NCBI GenBank assembly: GCA_903958045.1
Contig: CAJBRT010000190.1
Location: 1-64,000 of the forward strand
Length of the DNA: 64,000 nucleotides
Reading direction: 5' to 3'
Origin: an uncultured Bacteroidota bacterium
GTDB taxonomy: Bacteria; Bacteroidota; Bacteroidia; Chitinophagales; Chitinophagaceae
Below, piece after piece: positions 48,475 to 57,728 of this stretch (position 1 is the first letter of the stretch; the number at the start of each line of letters is the position of its first letter). The position numbers and the translations under genes are program-made. The notes under the pieces were generated by a model, which did not search any database, was not told the origin of the DNA, and saw only the letters and a list, made by a program, of their open reading frames with translations.

Positions 48475-49965
48475 ATGGCCCTATTTGACCTCTCCCTTTC
48501 CCCCAAAAACACGAAAAAAGAACAGACCCGTGTTTTAAAAAAATTACTGCGTCGTGCAAAAAACACGGCATTTGGAAATAGATATGGATTTGACGCGCTT
48601 TTAAAAAGCAAAACGCCTGCACAAGATTTTCAAAAAGCGGTTCCCATTTACAATTACAATAAAATATACAAAGAGTGGTGGCACAAATGTATTGAGGGGG
48701 AATCAGATGTTTGTTGGCCTGGTAAAATAAAATATTACGCTTTAAGTAGTGGAACATCCGAAGCGTCTAGTAAATATATTCCGGTTACACGGGAGTTACT
48801 ATCCGGCAACAAAGCCATTATGGTGAAGCAGTTGTTAAGTCTTAGGCACTATAAAAATATTCCATACACCTCTATTGCAAAAGGCTGGCTCGCCATTGGT
48901 GGTAGCACAGAACTTCAAAAGGGAACGGGTTTTTACGCCGGCGATTTAAGTGGCATCACTGCTAAAAAATTACCTTCTTGGTTTCAGCCTTTTTACAAAC
49001 CAGGAAAAAAAATAGCCAAAGAAAAAGATTGGAATAAAAAATTAGAGGAGATTGTTGCAGAAGCGCCTAAATGGGATATTGGGTTTTTAGTAGGTGTACC
49101 CGCATGGATTCAGCTCTGTATTGAAATGATTGTAAAAAAATATGAACTCAATAATATTCATGAGCTCTGGCCCAACTTATCTTTTTTTGGTCATGGAGGC
49201 GTAAGTTTTGAACCCTATAAAAAAGGATTTGAAAAATTATTAGGAAAACCCATTACCTACATCGAAACGTATTTAGCAAGCGAAGGTTTTATTGCCTACC
49301 AAGACCATCAAAATGCAGCAGGGATGCGGCTTGTAACGGGGCAGCACTTATTTTTAGAATTCGTTCCTTTCAATGAAAATAATTTTGACGAAGACGGAGA
49401 AATTAAAGATAGCGCTACTGCACTGCTTATAGATGAAGTGGAAGAAGGCACCGATTACGCCGTTTTAATTAGTACGGCTGCGGGGGCATGGCGTTATTTA
49501 ATTGGTGATACCGTAAAATTTATTGACAAACAAAATGCACAAATTATTATTACCGGAAGAACCAAACACTTTTTAAGTTTAGTAGGTGAGCATTTAAGTG
49601 TCGATAATATGAACAAAGCGGTTGAAAATGTTAGCCACGCATTTAATATTAGCATTCCAGAATATACAGTTACCGGTGTGCCTCATGGAAATTTATTTGC
49701 ACACAAATGGTATGTAGCCTGCAACGACACCGTTAACGAAACCGAATTAGCAGCTGCCATTGATCAGTACCTATGTAGCATTAATGATGATTATGCCACC
49801 GAACGAAAAAGTGCTTTGCAAAATGTTTCTGTTACAGTCCTTAAAGAAGCAGTATTTATGGATTTTATGGAGTCTGAGGGAAAACTAGGCGGACAACACA
49901 AGTTTCCGAGGGTATTAAAAGGGAAGCAGTTAGAGGCTTTTGAAACATTCATTCGTAACAATTAA
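48475..49965 (+). CDS. GH3 auxin-responsive-promoter-like acyl-acid-amido synthetase family protein
   Basis: ALSSGTSEASSKYIPVT, YLASEGFIAYQ, GAWRYLIGDTVKFI, ITGRTKHFLSLVGEHLSVDNM. Confidence 0.94.
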   Translation: MALFDLSLSPKNTKKEQTRVLKKLLRRAKNTAFGNRYGFDALLKSKTPAQDFQKAVPIYNYNKIYKEWWHKCIEGESDVCWPGKIKYYALSSGTSEASSKYIPVTRELLSGNKAIMVKQLLSLRHYKNIPYTSIAKGWLAIGGSTELQKGTGFYAGDLSGITAKKLPSWFQPFYKPGKKIAKEKDWNKKLEEIVAEAPKWDIGFLVGVPAWIQLCIEMIVKKYELNNIHELWPNLSFFGHGGVSFEPYKKGFEKLLGKPITYIETYLASEGFIAYQDHQNAAGMRLVTGQHLFLEFVPFNENNFDEDGEIKDSATALLIDEVEEGTDYAVLISTAAGAWRYLIGDTVKFIDKQNAQIIITGRTKHFLSLVGEHLSVDNMNKAVENVSHAFNISIPEYTVTGVPHGNLFAHKWYVACNDTVNETELAAAIDQYLCSINDDYATERKSALQNVSVTVLKEAVFMDFMESEGKLGGQHKFPRVLKGKQLEAFETFIRNN

Positions 49966-49968
49966 TAT

Positions 49969-50607
49969 ATGATAGCGCCGCTCATCAAAGGTTTAGTGCT
50001 GGGGTTGATATTGAGCATTTCGGTGGGGCCTATCATCTTTGCGATCATCAAACATAGCATCAACAGTGGACGTAAAGCGGGACTGAGCTTTGTGGCAGGG
50101 GTTTCTACCTCAGATATTTCATTGGTTTTATTTTGCAATTTTTTTACCGGACTTTTTGCAACGGCACTTGAACACAAAAATAAAATTGCAATTGCTGGCA
50201 GTATTTTTTTAATTGGGCTGGGTATTTATACACTTCTATTTAAAAAAGTAAGTATTGCTGAAAACGCAAATGGTGCTCAAGAAAAATTAACCTGGCAAAA
50301 ATATGTGGGTCTTTATTTGTCGGGTTTTTTTATGAATACATTAAACCCGGGTGTGTTTTTATTTTGGTTTGCTTGGACCGCAGCAATTGTGGCAGATGCA
50401 GCAGCAGCAAGTAATCCAGCCAATTACAAAGCCATTGTATTTATAACCTGCTTACTGTTTGTTCTTGCTTCCGATATTGTTAAAGTTGTTTTATCAGAAA
50501 AATTAAGGCCCAAACTCAATACAAAAAACTTACATTTAATCAATCAAATTGCTGGCGTTATACTCATTGGATTTGGTGTGTTTCTTTTCTATGGCGCATT
50601 AAAATAA
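49969..50607 (+). CDS. LysE family translocator
   Basis: GLVLGLILSISVGPIIFAIIKHSINSGRKAGLSFVAGVSTSD; multi-TM. Confidence 0.9.
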   Translation: MIAPLIKGLVLGLILSISVGPIIFAIIKHSINSGRKAGLSFVAGVSTSDISLVLFCNFFTGLFATALEHKNKIAIAGSIFLIGLGIYTLLFKKVSIAENANGAQEKLTWQKYVGLYLSGFFMNTLNPGVFLFWFAWTAAIVADAAAASNPANYKAIVFITCLLFVLASDIVKVVLSEKLRPKLNTKNLHLINQIAGVILIGFGVFLFYGALK

Positions 50608-50611
50608 AAAC

Positions 50612-51169
50612 ATGTTATTAGTAAAATATGTGGTGGGGATATTTGCAGCAGTTTTATTCACTGTTACAGCATCTACTGCACAAGTTGGCAACACGCTCGT
50701 GCTAAAAGAAAAAGGTCGAACCATTCAAAGTTGGATTGAAAAAGATTGTATCACATTTAGATTTAGCAACACGCAGTGGATTGAAGGAAAAATAAAAACC
50801 ATTTTAAAAGACTCCTTACTCATTAATATGTACCGTGCGCAGCAATCACCTACTGCGTTTGGGGGTTTTAGGGTGGATACGACTTGGCTTGGTTTTTTAA
50901 AAATAAGTATCAATGAGATTTCGGGACTACCACAGTCGCGTTACAAATCGGGAATGTTCACAAATGGCATACTCTTTAAATTAGCAAGTAGCGCGTATTT
51001 GTTTTTAAATATTGTCAATAGTATCATAAAAGGGTATCCACTACTCGATGCAGCTAATACCACCAGACTCCTTGTTGCTACTGGATTTTATGGAATTGGG
51101 ACCCTTCAAAAACAAAAACACAAAGACTATTTGCCCATTGGCAAAAAATATACAGTAGCCATTTATTAG
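50612..51169 (+). CDS. Hypothetical exported protein
   Basis: ORF with signal peptide; 4-bp convergent overlap with next gene. Confidence 0.65.
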   Translation: MLLVKYVVGIFAAVLFTVTASTAQVGNTLVLKEKGRTIQSWIEKDCITFRFSNTQWIEGKIKTILKDSLLINMYRAQQSPTAFGGFRVDTTWLGFLKISINEISGLPQSRYKSGMFTNGILFKLASSAYLFLNIVNSIIKGYPLLDAANTTRLLVATGFYGIGTLQKQKHKDYLPIGKKYTVAIY

Positions 51170-51732
51170 CGTGCTAAAACAGCGTCTATAGCAGCCACTG
51201 CTTTTTGATTTCGCGCTTCAAATCCACCACTAATTTCGATCCAAGGCGTTTGTTGATTGATTAAAATATCTTTGTACATCTGAAACAATTCTTGACGAGG
51301 TTTTTCGTCGGGGTATTCTCTTAATGCATCTTTCACCCAGGGTATGTCTGGTTTACAAAGCAAATATAAATCGTAGTGCCGCTTGTTAATTTCATCTAAA
51401 ATAAACGTTGGACAAGTACCAAATACATATTCGGCCCACACTTTCATCACGTACATGTCGGTATCAATAATAAGTGGTTTTATAATTCCCGTTTGATCCG
51501 TTTGTGATTGTAACGCGTCTATGTGTTTTTGCTCTGCGGCTAATTGACCTTTTGCAATGGTGATTAAATCATCAACCGTATAAGCGGTTCCGTTTTCTAA
51601 TAAATATTCCCTTGCAAACTCAGGGCACCAAAGAGTCTTATAATAATCCGCTAGATGCCCGCAAAGTGTAGATTTACCGGTACTTTCAGGACCTATCACA
51701 ACAATTTTTTTAAGCGCTACTGTTGTACTCAT
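51166..51732 (-). CDS. NadR-like ATPase / ribosylnicotinamide kinase domain protein
   Basis: VVIGPESTGKSTLCGHLADYY, PEFAREYL; overlaps pnuC by ATGA. Confidence 0.9.
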   Translation of the reverse strand: MSTTVALKKIVVIGPESTGKSTLCGHLADYYKTLWCPEFAREYLLENGTAYTVDDLITIAKGQLAAEQKHIDALQSQTDQTGIIKPLIIDTDMYVMKVWAEYVFGTCPTFILDEINKRHYDLYLLCKPDIPWVKDALREYPDEKPRQELFQMYKDILINQQTPWIEISGGFEARNQKAVAAIDAVLAR

Positions 51733-52352
51733 GCTGCTTGTGCTTTTTTACGCCATGCTATTAGTCCTGCAATCGCAAGCGCTAATAAAACAGCAAATTG
51801 AACACTCGTAAATACATAGCCCTTCACAAAATAGAGTGGGATCGAAAAAATATTTGTAGCAATCCAATAATACCAGCTTTCTACTTTTTTCTTGGCCATC
51901 AGCCACATGCCCGTATAGGCTGCGGCGCTTGACAAAGCGTCGGCCCAAGGAATGGCCCCCTCTGCAAAAGAAGCTTTAGCGTAATAGAGCGCGGCGTATA
52001 AGACAATATAAAAACTACCAAAGAATAATAGCTGTTGTAAAAGTTCTTTTTGCGTAGAAAACTGAATGTGTAAAACGCTTTCCTGCTGCTCATTTTTGCG
52101 CGTCCACAACCACCATCCATACATACTCATGATAGTGTAATAAATATTGACACTCGCTTCGCCTAGTAAGTGACCTTTAAAACTTAAATAAACAAAAATG
52201 GTGGTATTGATCAGACCCACAGGATACACGAGTACCTGCTCTTTTTTGCTAAACCATACACTTGCAATACCTGCAAGCACAGCAATAAATTCTAATGCGG
52301 ATGTTTGTAGTAAACCATCTATAAAAGATTGGTATAAAGTGGCAGGGCTCAT
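51729..52352 (-). CDS. pnuC: Nicotinamide riboside transporter PnuC
   Basis: SVWFSKKEQVLVYPVGLINTTIFVYLSFKGHLLGEASVNIYYTIMSMYGWWLW. Confidence 0.95.
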   Translation of the reverse strand: MSPATLYQSFIDGLLQTSALEFIAVLAGIASVWFSKKEQVLVYPVGLINTTIFVYLSFKGHLLGEASVNIYYTIMSMYGWWLWTRKNEQQESVLHIQFSTQKELLQQLLFFGSFYIVLYAALYYAKASFAEGAIPWADALSSAAAYTGMWLMAKKKVESWYYWIATNIFSIPLYFVKGYVFTSVQFAVLLALAIAGLIAWRKKAQAA

Positions 52353-52353
52353 T

Positions 52354-52983
52354 TTATTCGGCCTCTGCAACCACTTCTTTCACTTCCGGAATCATGCGTT
52401 TCATCATGCCTTCGATACCGGCTTTTAAAGTAACCATAGAAGAAGGGCAACCACTACAACTACCTTGTAACATTAAATTTACAACGCCATCATTGTAGCT
52501 TTTAAATTGTATCGCACCGCCATCCATTTCTACGGCTGGCTTCACGTAATTTTCTAATAATTCTTTAACGCGCTTTACGATGTCATCATCATCGGCGCTA
52601 ACGGTATTGGTTGCTTCTTGTTTCATTTTTGCAACCTCTTCTTCATTCACTACTACACCACCATTTTCGAGATACTCTTGTAAAAAAGTTTTGATGGTTG
52701 GAATTACATCCTGCCAATCATCGGTGTCAGGCGTTTTTGTAAGTGTCACAAAATTAGAAGCAATAAATACCGCTTTGATAAATGGAAAACTAAACAACTC
52801 TTTTGCAAGCGGAGAGGCGGCCGCAAGTGATTCGTCGGCAACGTCTAAACTTTTACCTGGATACAATAATTTGTTTGCCACAAATTTCATGGTTTCCGGA
52901 TTGGGTGTCATCTCGGTATAAATGCTAATGATAGAGTTGCCTGTAGTAATCATAGTATCAAATTGAAGAACAAAAATAAACAA
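52354..52983 (-). CDS. NifU/Nfu-type Fe-S scaffold protein
   Basis: IYTEMTPNPETMKFVANK Nfu N-term; PAVEMDGGAIQF and GSCSGCPSSMVTLKAGIEGMM. Confidence 0.95.
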   Translation of the reverse strand: MFIFVLQFDTMITTGNSIISIYTEMTPNPETMKFVANKLLYPGKSLDVADESLAAASPLAKELFSFPFIKAVFIASNFVTLTKTPDTDDWQDVIPTIKTFLQEYLENGGVVVNEEEVAKMKQEATNTVSADDDDIVKRVKELLENYVKPAVEMDGGAIQFKSYNDGVVNLMLQGSCSGCPSSMVTLKAGIEGMMKRMIPEVKEVVAEAE

Positions 52984-53037
52984 TTTTATCGGGGGAGTAG
53001 CGGAGACGCCCGATTTTTCGGATATCGAAAAAGCAGA

Positions 53038-53577
53038 TTATTTTTTTTCGGCAGGTTTGGGTACAAAATCTAACACCACGCCATTGATACAATACCTAAG
53101 ACCCGTTGGTGGTGGACCGTCTTCAAACACATGACCCAGGTGTGATTTACACCTACCGCACTGTACTTCTGTTCTTTTCATCCCAAGCGTATTGTCCTCT
53201 AGATAAATGATAGAGGTTTTAGTTAGGGGCTCAAAAAAACTTGGCCAACCACAACCACTATCAAATTTGGTGTTGCTTTTAAATAGTGCATTTCCACAAA
53301 CAGCGCAATAATAAGTGCCGGCTTCTTTAAAGTCTTCAAACTTGCTGGTCCATGGTCTTTCGGTTCCTTTTTGTCTAGCCACATAAAAAACCTCTGGTGA
53401 TAGGATTTTTTTCCAGGCGTCTTCTGGTACTTGAATACTTGTGGTATCTGTTCTAGAAAAATGGGGGTTACTGTTTTTTGTAGTGTCTTCCATAGTCGTC
53501 GCTTTTTGTTGTAACGCAGATCCACTGCAGCTTTGCACGGTTATCAAGCATAATAAATAGAGGATGATCTTTTTCAT
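53038..53577 (-). CDS. msrB: Peptide-methionine (R)-S-oxide reductase, lipoprotein
   Basis: Lipobox VQSC; YYCAVCGNALF, FDSGCGWPSFFEP, RCKSHLGHVFEDGPPPTGLRYCINGV. Confidence 0.96.
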   Translation of the reverse strand: MKKIILYLLCLITVQSCSGSALQQKATTMEDTTKNSNPHFSRTDTTSIQVPEDAWKKILSPEVFYVARQKGTERPWTSKFEDFKEAGTYYCAVCGNALFKSNTKFDSGCGWPSFFEPLTKTSIIYLEDNTLGMKRTEVQCGRCKSHLGHVFEDGPPPTGLRYCINGVVLDFVPKPAEKK

Positions 53578-53650
53578 ATTCTGCCAGGATCTGGTGTTTA
53601 AAGATATAACAAAGGCGCCGGTGGTTTAGTTGTATATAATGTCAAATTCG

Positions 53651-53658
53651 TATATTTG
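53651..53658 (+). promoter_or_regulatory. Bacteroidota -7 element TATATTTG upstream of adk
   Basis: TAnnTTTG match 25 bp before ATG at 53683; weak -33. Confidence 0.45.
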
Positions 53659-53682
53659 TTGCAAGCAAGAATCCCAATCAAC

Positions 53683-54261
53683 ATGTTTAATATTATTTTA
53701 TTTGGACCTCCCGGCAGTGGCAAAGGAACGCAAAGCGAAAACCTAATTGCATCTTACGGATTAAAACACCTGTCTACCGGCGATTTATTAAGAAGTGAAA
53801 TAGCCAACCAAACCCCCCTTGGACTTGAAGCCAAGCGTTTTATGGATCAGGGTCAATTGGTTCCGGATGAAGTAGTCATTGGCATGATTAGCTCGGCACT
53901 GGACAACAATCCAGCTGCAAAAGGCTTTCTATTTGATGGATTTCCGCGTACAGAGGCACAAAGTATTGCCCTAGACAAGCTTTTGGCCCTGAAAGAAACT
54001 GAAATTAGCCTCGTGCTGGCGCTTGAAGTAAGCGAGGAGGAGCTTGTTAAACGCCTATTAAACAGGGGTTTAACCTCAGGCAGGTCGGATGATACCAACG
54101 AAACGGTGATTAAAGCCCGTATTAACGAGTATGAACAAAAAACCACGGTAGTAGCCAACTATTATGCTGGATTTGATAAAGTGGTGAAAATCAAGGGAGA
54201 AGGAACCGTAGAAGAAATATTTTCATCTCTACGCAGCGAAATTGATAAAAGGTTGTCTTAG
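53683..54261 (+). CDS. adk: Adenylate kinase
   Basis: MFNIILFGPPGSGKGTQSENL, LSTGDLLR, FLFDGFPRTEAQ. Confidence 0.97.
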   Translation: MFNIILFGPPGSGKGTQSENLIASYGLKHLSTGDLLRSEIANQTPLGLEAKRFMDQGQLVPDEVVIGMISSALDNNPAAKGFLFDGFPRTEAQSIALDKLLALKETEISLVLALEVSEEELVKRLLNRGLTSGRSDDTNETVIKARINEYEQKTTVVANYYAGFDKVVKIKGEGTVEEIFSSLRSEIDKRLS

Positions 54262-54296
54262 TTATATAGCTAGTTTAACCAACAGCTAACTGCTTT

Positions 54297-54331
54297 CCCG
54301 CCATAGTTAACCCTAAGGCGGGATTTTTTTT
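54297..54331 (+). terminator. Rho-independent terminator of adk
   Basis: CCCGCC-N14-GGCGGG followed by ATTTTTTTTG. Confidence 0.8.
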
Positions 54332-54362
54332 GTTTTAACAGGTCTTTGGGTATTTAAAGCGG

Positions 54363-54370
54363 TACCTTTG
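54363..54370 (+). promoter_or_regulatory. Bacteroidota -7 element TACCTTTG upstream of L,D-transpeptidase-like gene
   Basis: TAnnTTTG match; supports ATG at 54423 rather than TTG at 54375. Confidence 0.4.
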
Positions 54371-54422
54371 CAGCTTGACCAAGATCCAATACATAGCGTT
54401 TATAGTAAAAAACAAGGCCCTA

Positions 54423-55061
54423 ATGGCGTTTGTATGCCTATTTATGGCCTTATCATCAGCTGCCCTAGCCGAGCCACTTCCCAAAGAACAGCTTTACCAA
54501 AAACTGGAGCTTAGGCAGCGCGGCTTATCCAAAAAAGCTTTTGACCTAGCCCTAAGGGGTTTCGAAAAATTATTGGCACATGGCAAATTAATGAACAGTA
54601 CCGTTTTATCGATTGTAGACTTCAGCCTGCCCTCTACACAAAAAAGACTCTTTGTCATTAATATGATTACGCAGGAATTAATTTTTTATGATTATGTAGC
54701 GCACGGAAAAAATTCGGGAGCAGCTATTGCAAAAAGTTTTTCCAATACAATCAATAGTTTTAAAAGTAGTCTTGGTTTTTTTGTTACACAAAACACCTAC
54801 ACTGGACGAAATGGTTTGTCGTTGGCGCTTGATGGAAAAGAAAAAGGAAGGAATGATCATGCACTAGTAAGATCGATTGTGATTCATGGTGCACCTTATG
54901 TAAATGAAAATTTTGCTTCACACAAAACAGGGATTGGAAGAAGTTGGGGTTGCCCTGCTGTTCCAGAAAAAATCACCAAAGATTTAATTGAAACGATTAA
55001 AGATGGTTCTTGTTTTTTTATTTACGCACCTATCTATAAAAAAGAAAGCGCCTCCTTGTAG
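54423..55061 (+). CDS. Murein L,D-transpeptidase catalytic domain family (YkuD_2) protein, exported
   Basis: signal peptide MAFVCLFMALSSAALA; VIHGAPYVNENFASHKTGIGRSWGCPAVP. Confidence 0.88.
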   Translation: MAFVCLFMALSSAALAEPLPKEQLYQKLELRQRGLSKKAFDLALRGFEKLLAHGKLMNSTVLSIVDFSLPSTQKRLFVINMITQELIFYDYVAHGKNSGAAIAKSFSNTINSFKSSLGFFVTQNTYTGRNGLSLALDGKEKGRNDHALVRSIVIHGAPYVNENFASHKTGIGRSWGCPAVPEKITKDLIETIKDGSCFFIYAPIYKKESASL

Positions 55062-55072
55062 GAAGCGCTCTC
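55040..55072 (-). terminator. Terminator hairpin for ompA-like gene, overlapping 3' end of convergent gene
   Basis: minus strand AGCGCTTCC-TACAA-GGAGGCGCT followed by TTCTTTTTT. Confidence 0.75.
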
Positions 55073-55097
55073 AAATATAGGATTGGGTTAGTAAAGA

Positions 55098-56003
55098 CTA
55101 TTTTCTTTCTAATAATTTAAAGAACTGATCTAATTGAGGTAATACCACAATTCTTGTTCTTCTATTGGTTGCTCTACCTGCCGCAGTGCTATTATCTGTA
55201 AGTGGTAGGTATTCGCTACGACCCGCTGCTGTCATGCGTTTTGGATCAAGGCCATATGATTTTTGAAGGATACGAACAATGGATGTTGCACGCTTAACAC
55301 TCAAATCCCAGTTGTCATTTAATTCGTCAGTGCTGATCGCAACATTGTCTGTGTGACCTTCTACCATGAATTCAATTTCTGGTTGTGCAGCTAATACTTT
55401 TGCAACTTTACCTAACACAACTTTTGCACGCTCAGTAACATCGTAGCTTCCTGTTTTAAATAATAACTTATCAGAAATGTCTACATATACAACACCTTTA
55501 TCAACTTTAACATTGATATCTTGATCTTCTAAATTTCCTAGTGCACCTTTTAAGTTCATAACAAGTGCCATGTTTAAAGAATCTTTACGTGCAATAGAAC
55601 CTTGTAGGTCTCTGATGTAAATATCTTTTGCACCAATATTTTCTAAAGATTTTTTAATGCTCTCTGCTTGTGCACCAGTGATAACAGATAAATCTTTTAA
55701 CTGCTCCATCGCAGTGCTACTATTTTTACGTAAATATTCTACTTGATCATTAAGGCCAGCAATTTGCTCCTCTAATGCCTTTTTTCTAGCTGTTAATTCA
55801 GCATTTGCAGATTTAGACTTGTCTAACTGTGCTTGGATGGCTTTAACTTCATCTTGAAGGGCACGGTATTTTTCTTGCATGTCTAAGTAAGAACCACTTA
55901 GTTGAACATACTTAGCTTCACTTTCTTTAAACTTCTTTGTGCTCACACAAGAAACCAGCAATGCAGAAGCGCCGATTACTGTAAATAGTTGTTTTAGTTT
56001 CAT
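55098..56003 (-). CDS. OmpA family lipoprotein with coiled-coil region
   Basis: Lipobox LLVSC; heptad-rich middle; OmpA domain EFMVEGHTDNVAI...RATSIVRILQKSYGLDPKRMTAAGRSEYLP..NRRTRIVV. Confidence 0.95.
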   Translation of the reverse strand: MKLKQLFTVIGASALLVSCVSTKKFKESEAKYVQLSGSYLDMQEKYRALQDEVKAIQAQLDKSKSANAELTARKKALEEQIAGLNDQVEYLRKNSSTAMEQLKDLSVITGAQAESIKKSLENIGAKDIYIRDLQGSIARKDSLNMALVMNLKGALGNLEDQDINVKVDKGVVYVDISDKLLFKTGSYDVTERAKVVLGKVAKVLAAQPEIEFMVEGHTDNVAISTDELNDNWDLSVKRATSIVRILQKSYGLDPKRMTAAGRSEYLPLTDNSTAAGRATNRRTRIVVLPQLDQFFKLLERK

Positions 56004-56075
56004 AACAGTATAAATTATTGATAGTTAGTCGATGATTAAACGCGTTTTTTGGTAAAAAATTGCGTTTTATGGGTT

Positions 56076-57728
56076 TTACGATACAAAAATAACCTTTTTC
56101 TCCTCCTTTAGCCACAGATCATAGTTATTTCCATAATAAGATTCTATCGATTTTCGCTTAATTTTTAACGTTGGCGTTAGAAGTCCATTCGGAATACTCC
56201 ACTCCTCTTTACAAATAACCATTTTAGAAAGTCGTTCGTGGTGGTCTAATCTATTATTGATCTGATCTAAAAAACTACTCAATTCCTCGTCGAGTCCCAA
56301 TGGCTGTTCTGCTGTTGGCGCAAGGGTACAAAGTACAAATGCCGATGTCATACCAGAACCCACCACACAGGCCTGACTAATAAGGGGATGTTCTAGTAGT
56401 TTGGTTTCGATAGGTGCCGGCATAATATATTTACCCTTGCTGGTTTTAAACTGGTCTTTGATACGTCCGGTAATCGTTAAATACCCATTTGCATCAATAG
56501 ATCCTTCGTCGCCAGTTTTTAAGAATCCGTCTTCAAAAGACTCGGCCGTTAACTGCGGCTCTTTATAATATCCGAGCATCGAGGCGTCACTTTTTACTTG
56601 CACTTCATTTTCGGCACTGAGTCTTACTTCAACATCTTCATAGGTTTGACCAACCGTACCAAATTTGTGGTGCCCCACGCGGTTCGCATGTGATAGTGCC
56701 GAGTTTTCGGTCATACCATAGGCTTCTAAAATAATGATATCGAGTTTTGCAAACCACTCTTGTAAGGCAACACTTATTGGAGAAGCGCCAGTAAAAATAA
56801 ACTTGGCATTTGAAAGTCCTAGTTTCTTTTTAATCGCTTTTTTAATTAGAGAGGAAACAATGGGTATGCTTAATAAAGTACTTAATTTTTTTTGTGGCAT
56901 TTTAGATAAAACACCTTCTTGCATTTTTTCCCAAATACGTGGAACTGCTAAAAAAACAGTGGGCTGTGTGTGCACTAAGTTGGCATTAAAAGAATCTAGA
57001 TTTTCAACAAAATAAATTGTGCTTCCGGTAAAAATAGCGCCGCACTTTACAAGCATTTTTTCTGCCACATGACAAAGTGGTAAATAAGAAAAGAATGTTT
57101 CTTTTTTAATTTGGGGGATGTGATTCAAAAACCTATCCACAGCAAATCCAATAGCATGAAAATTATGCATTACACCTTTGGGTTGACCCGTCGTTCCAGA
57201 AGTATATATAATGGTAGCTAGTGCCATAGAGTCCTTTACTGGATTGCCTTGTACTGGTTCGTGTTGTGAAATTAGATCATCCCAGTTAAGGGTGTTTTTT
57301 TCTAGATAAAAAGGAAAGCCAATGGTAATTAAATGTTCAGGAACTCCTTTTCGCATTTGATCGGCGCCATCAAGTTTTCCAAAAAAAACAGCTTTGGCTT
57401 CACTGTGTTCTAAAATTTGTTGAATAGACTCGGCGGTCATATTTGGATACATAGGCACCGATACACAACCCGCAAACGAAATGGCCAAATCGGCCATTAT
57501 CCAGTGCGCACAGTTTTTACTAAGTATCGCCACCTTATCATCTTTGCCAAGACCCATTGCATTTAATGCAGCAGCCATTTTTCTAACTTGCTGACCAGCC
57601 TCGGCCCAAGTAAAATTTTTATACGCACCGGCTACTGGTTCGGATAAAAATAATTGATCCGGTTGCGATGCTTCAAATGCACAAAACTTGTCAATTAAGG
57701 TTGGGTATTTACGCGTTGTTGTTTGCAT
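56076..57728 (-). CDS. AMP-dependent long-chain fatty acid-CoA ligase
   Basis: IIYTSGTTGQPKGVMHNF, YGMTENSALSHANR, LKTGDEGSIDANGYLTITGRIKDQFKTSKGKYI. Confidence 0.95.
   Translation of the reverse strand: MQTTTRKYPTLIDKFCAFEASQPDQLFLSEPVAGAYKNFTWAEAGQQVRKMAAALNAMGLGKDDKVAILSKNCAHWIMADLAISFAGCVSVPMYPNMTAESIQQILEHSEAKAVFFGKLDGADQMRKGVPEHLITIGFPFYLEKNTLNWDDLISQHEPVQGNPVKDSMALATIIYTSGTTGQPKGVMHNFHAIGFAVDRFLNHIPQIKKETFFSYLPLCHVAEKMLVKCGAIFTGSTIYFVENLDSFNANLVHTQPTVFLAVPRIWEKMQEGVLSKMPQKKLSTLLSIPIVSSLIKKAIKKKLGLSNAKFIFTGASPISVALQEWFAKLDIIILEAYGMTENSALSHANRVGHHKFGTVGQTYEDVEVRLSAENEVQVKSDASMLGYYKEPQLTAESFEDGFLKTGDEGSIDANGYLTITGRIKDQFKTSKGKYIMPAPIETKLLEHPLISQACVVGSGMTSAFVLCTLAPTAEQPLGLDEELSSFLDQINNRLDHHERLSKMVICKEEWSIPNGLLTPTLKIKRKSIESYYGNNYDLWLKEEKKVIFVS

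Noticed and set aside
48475-49965. GH3 auxin-responsive family as plant contamination or recent plant HGT
   Set aside because: Bacterial gene context and codon pattern fit the flanks; GH3 proteins are known in many Bacteroidota.
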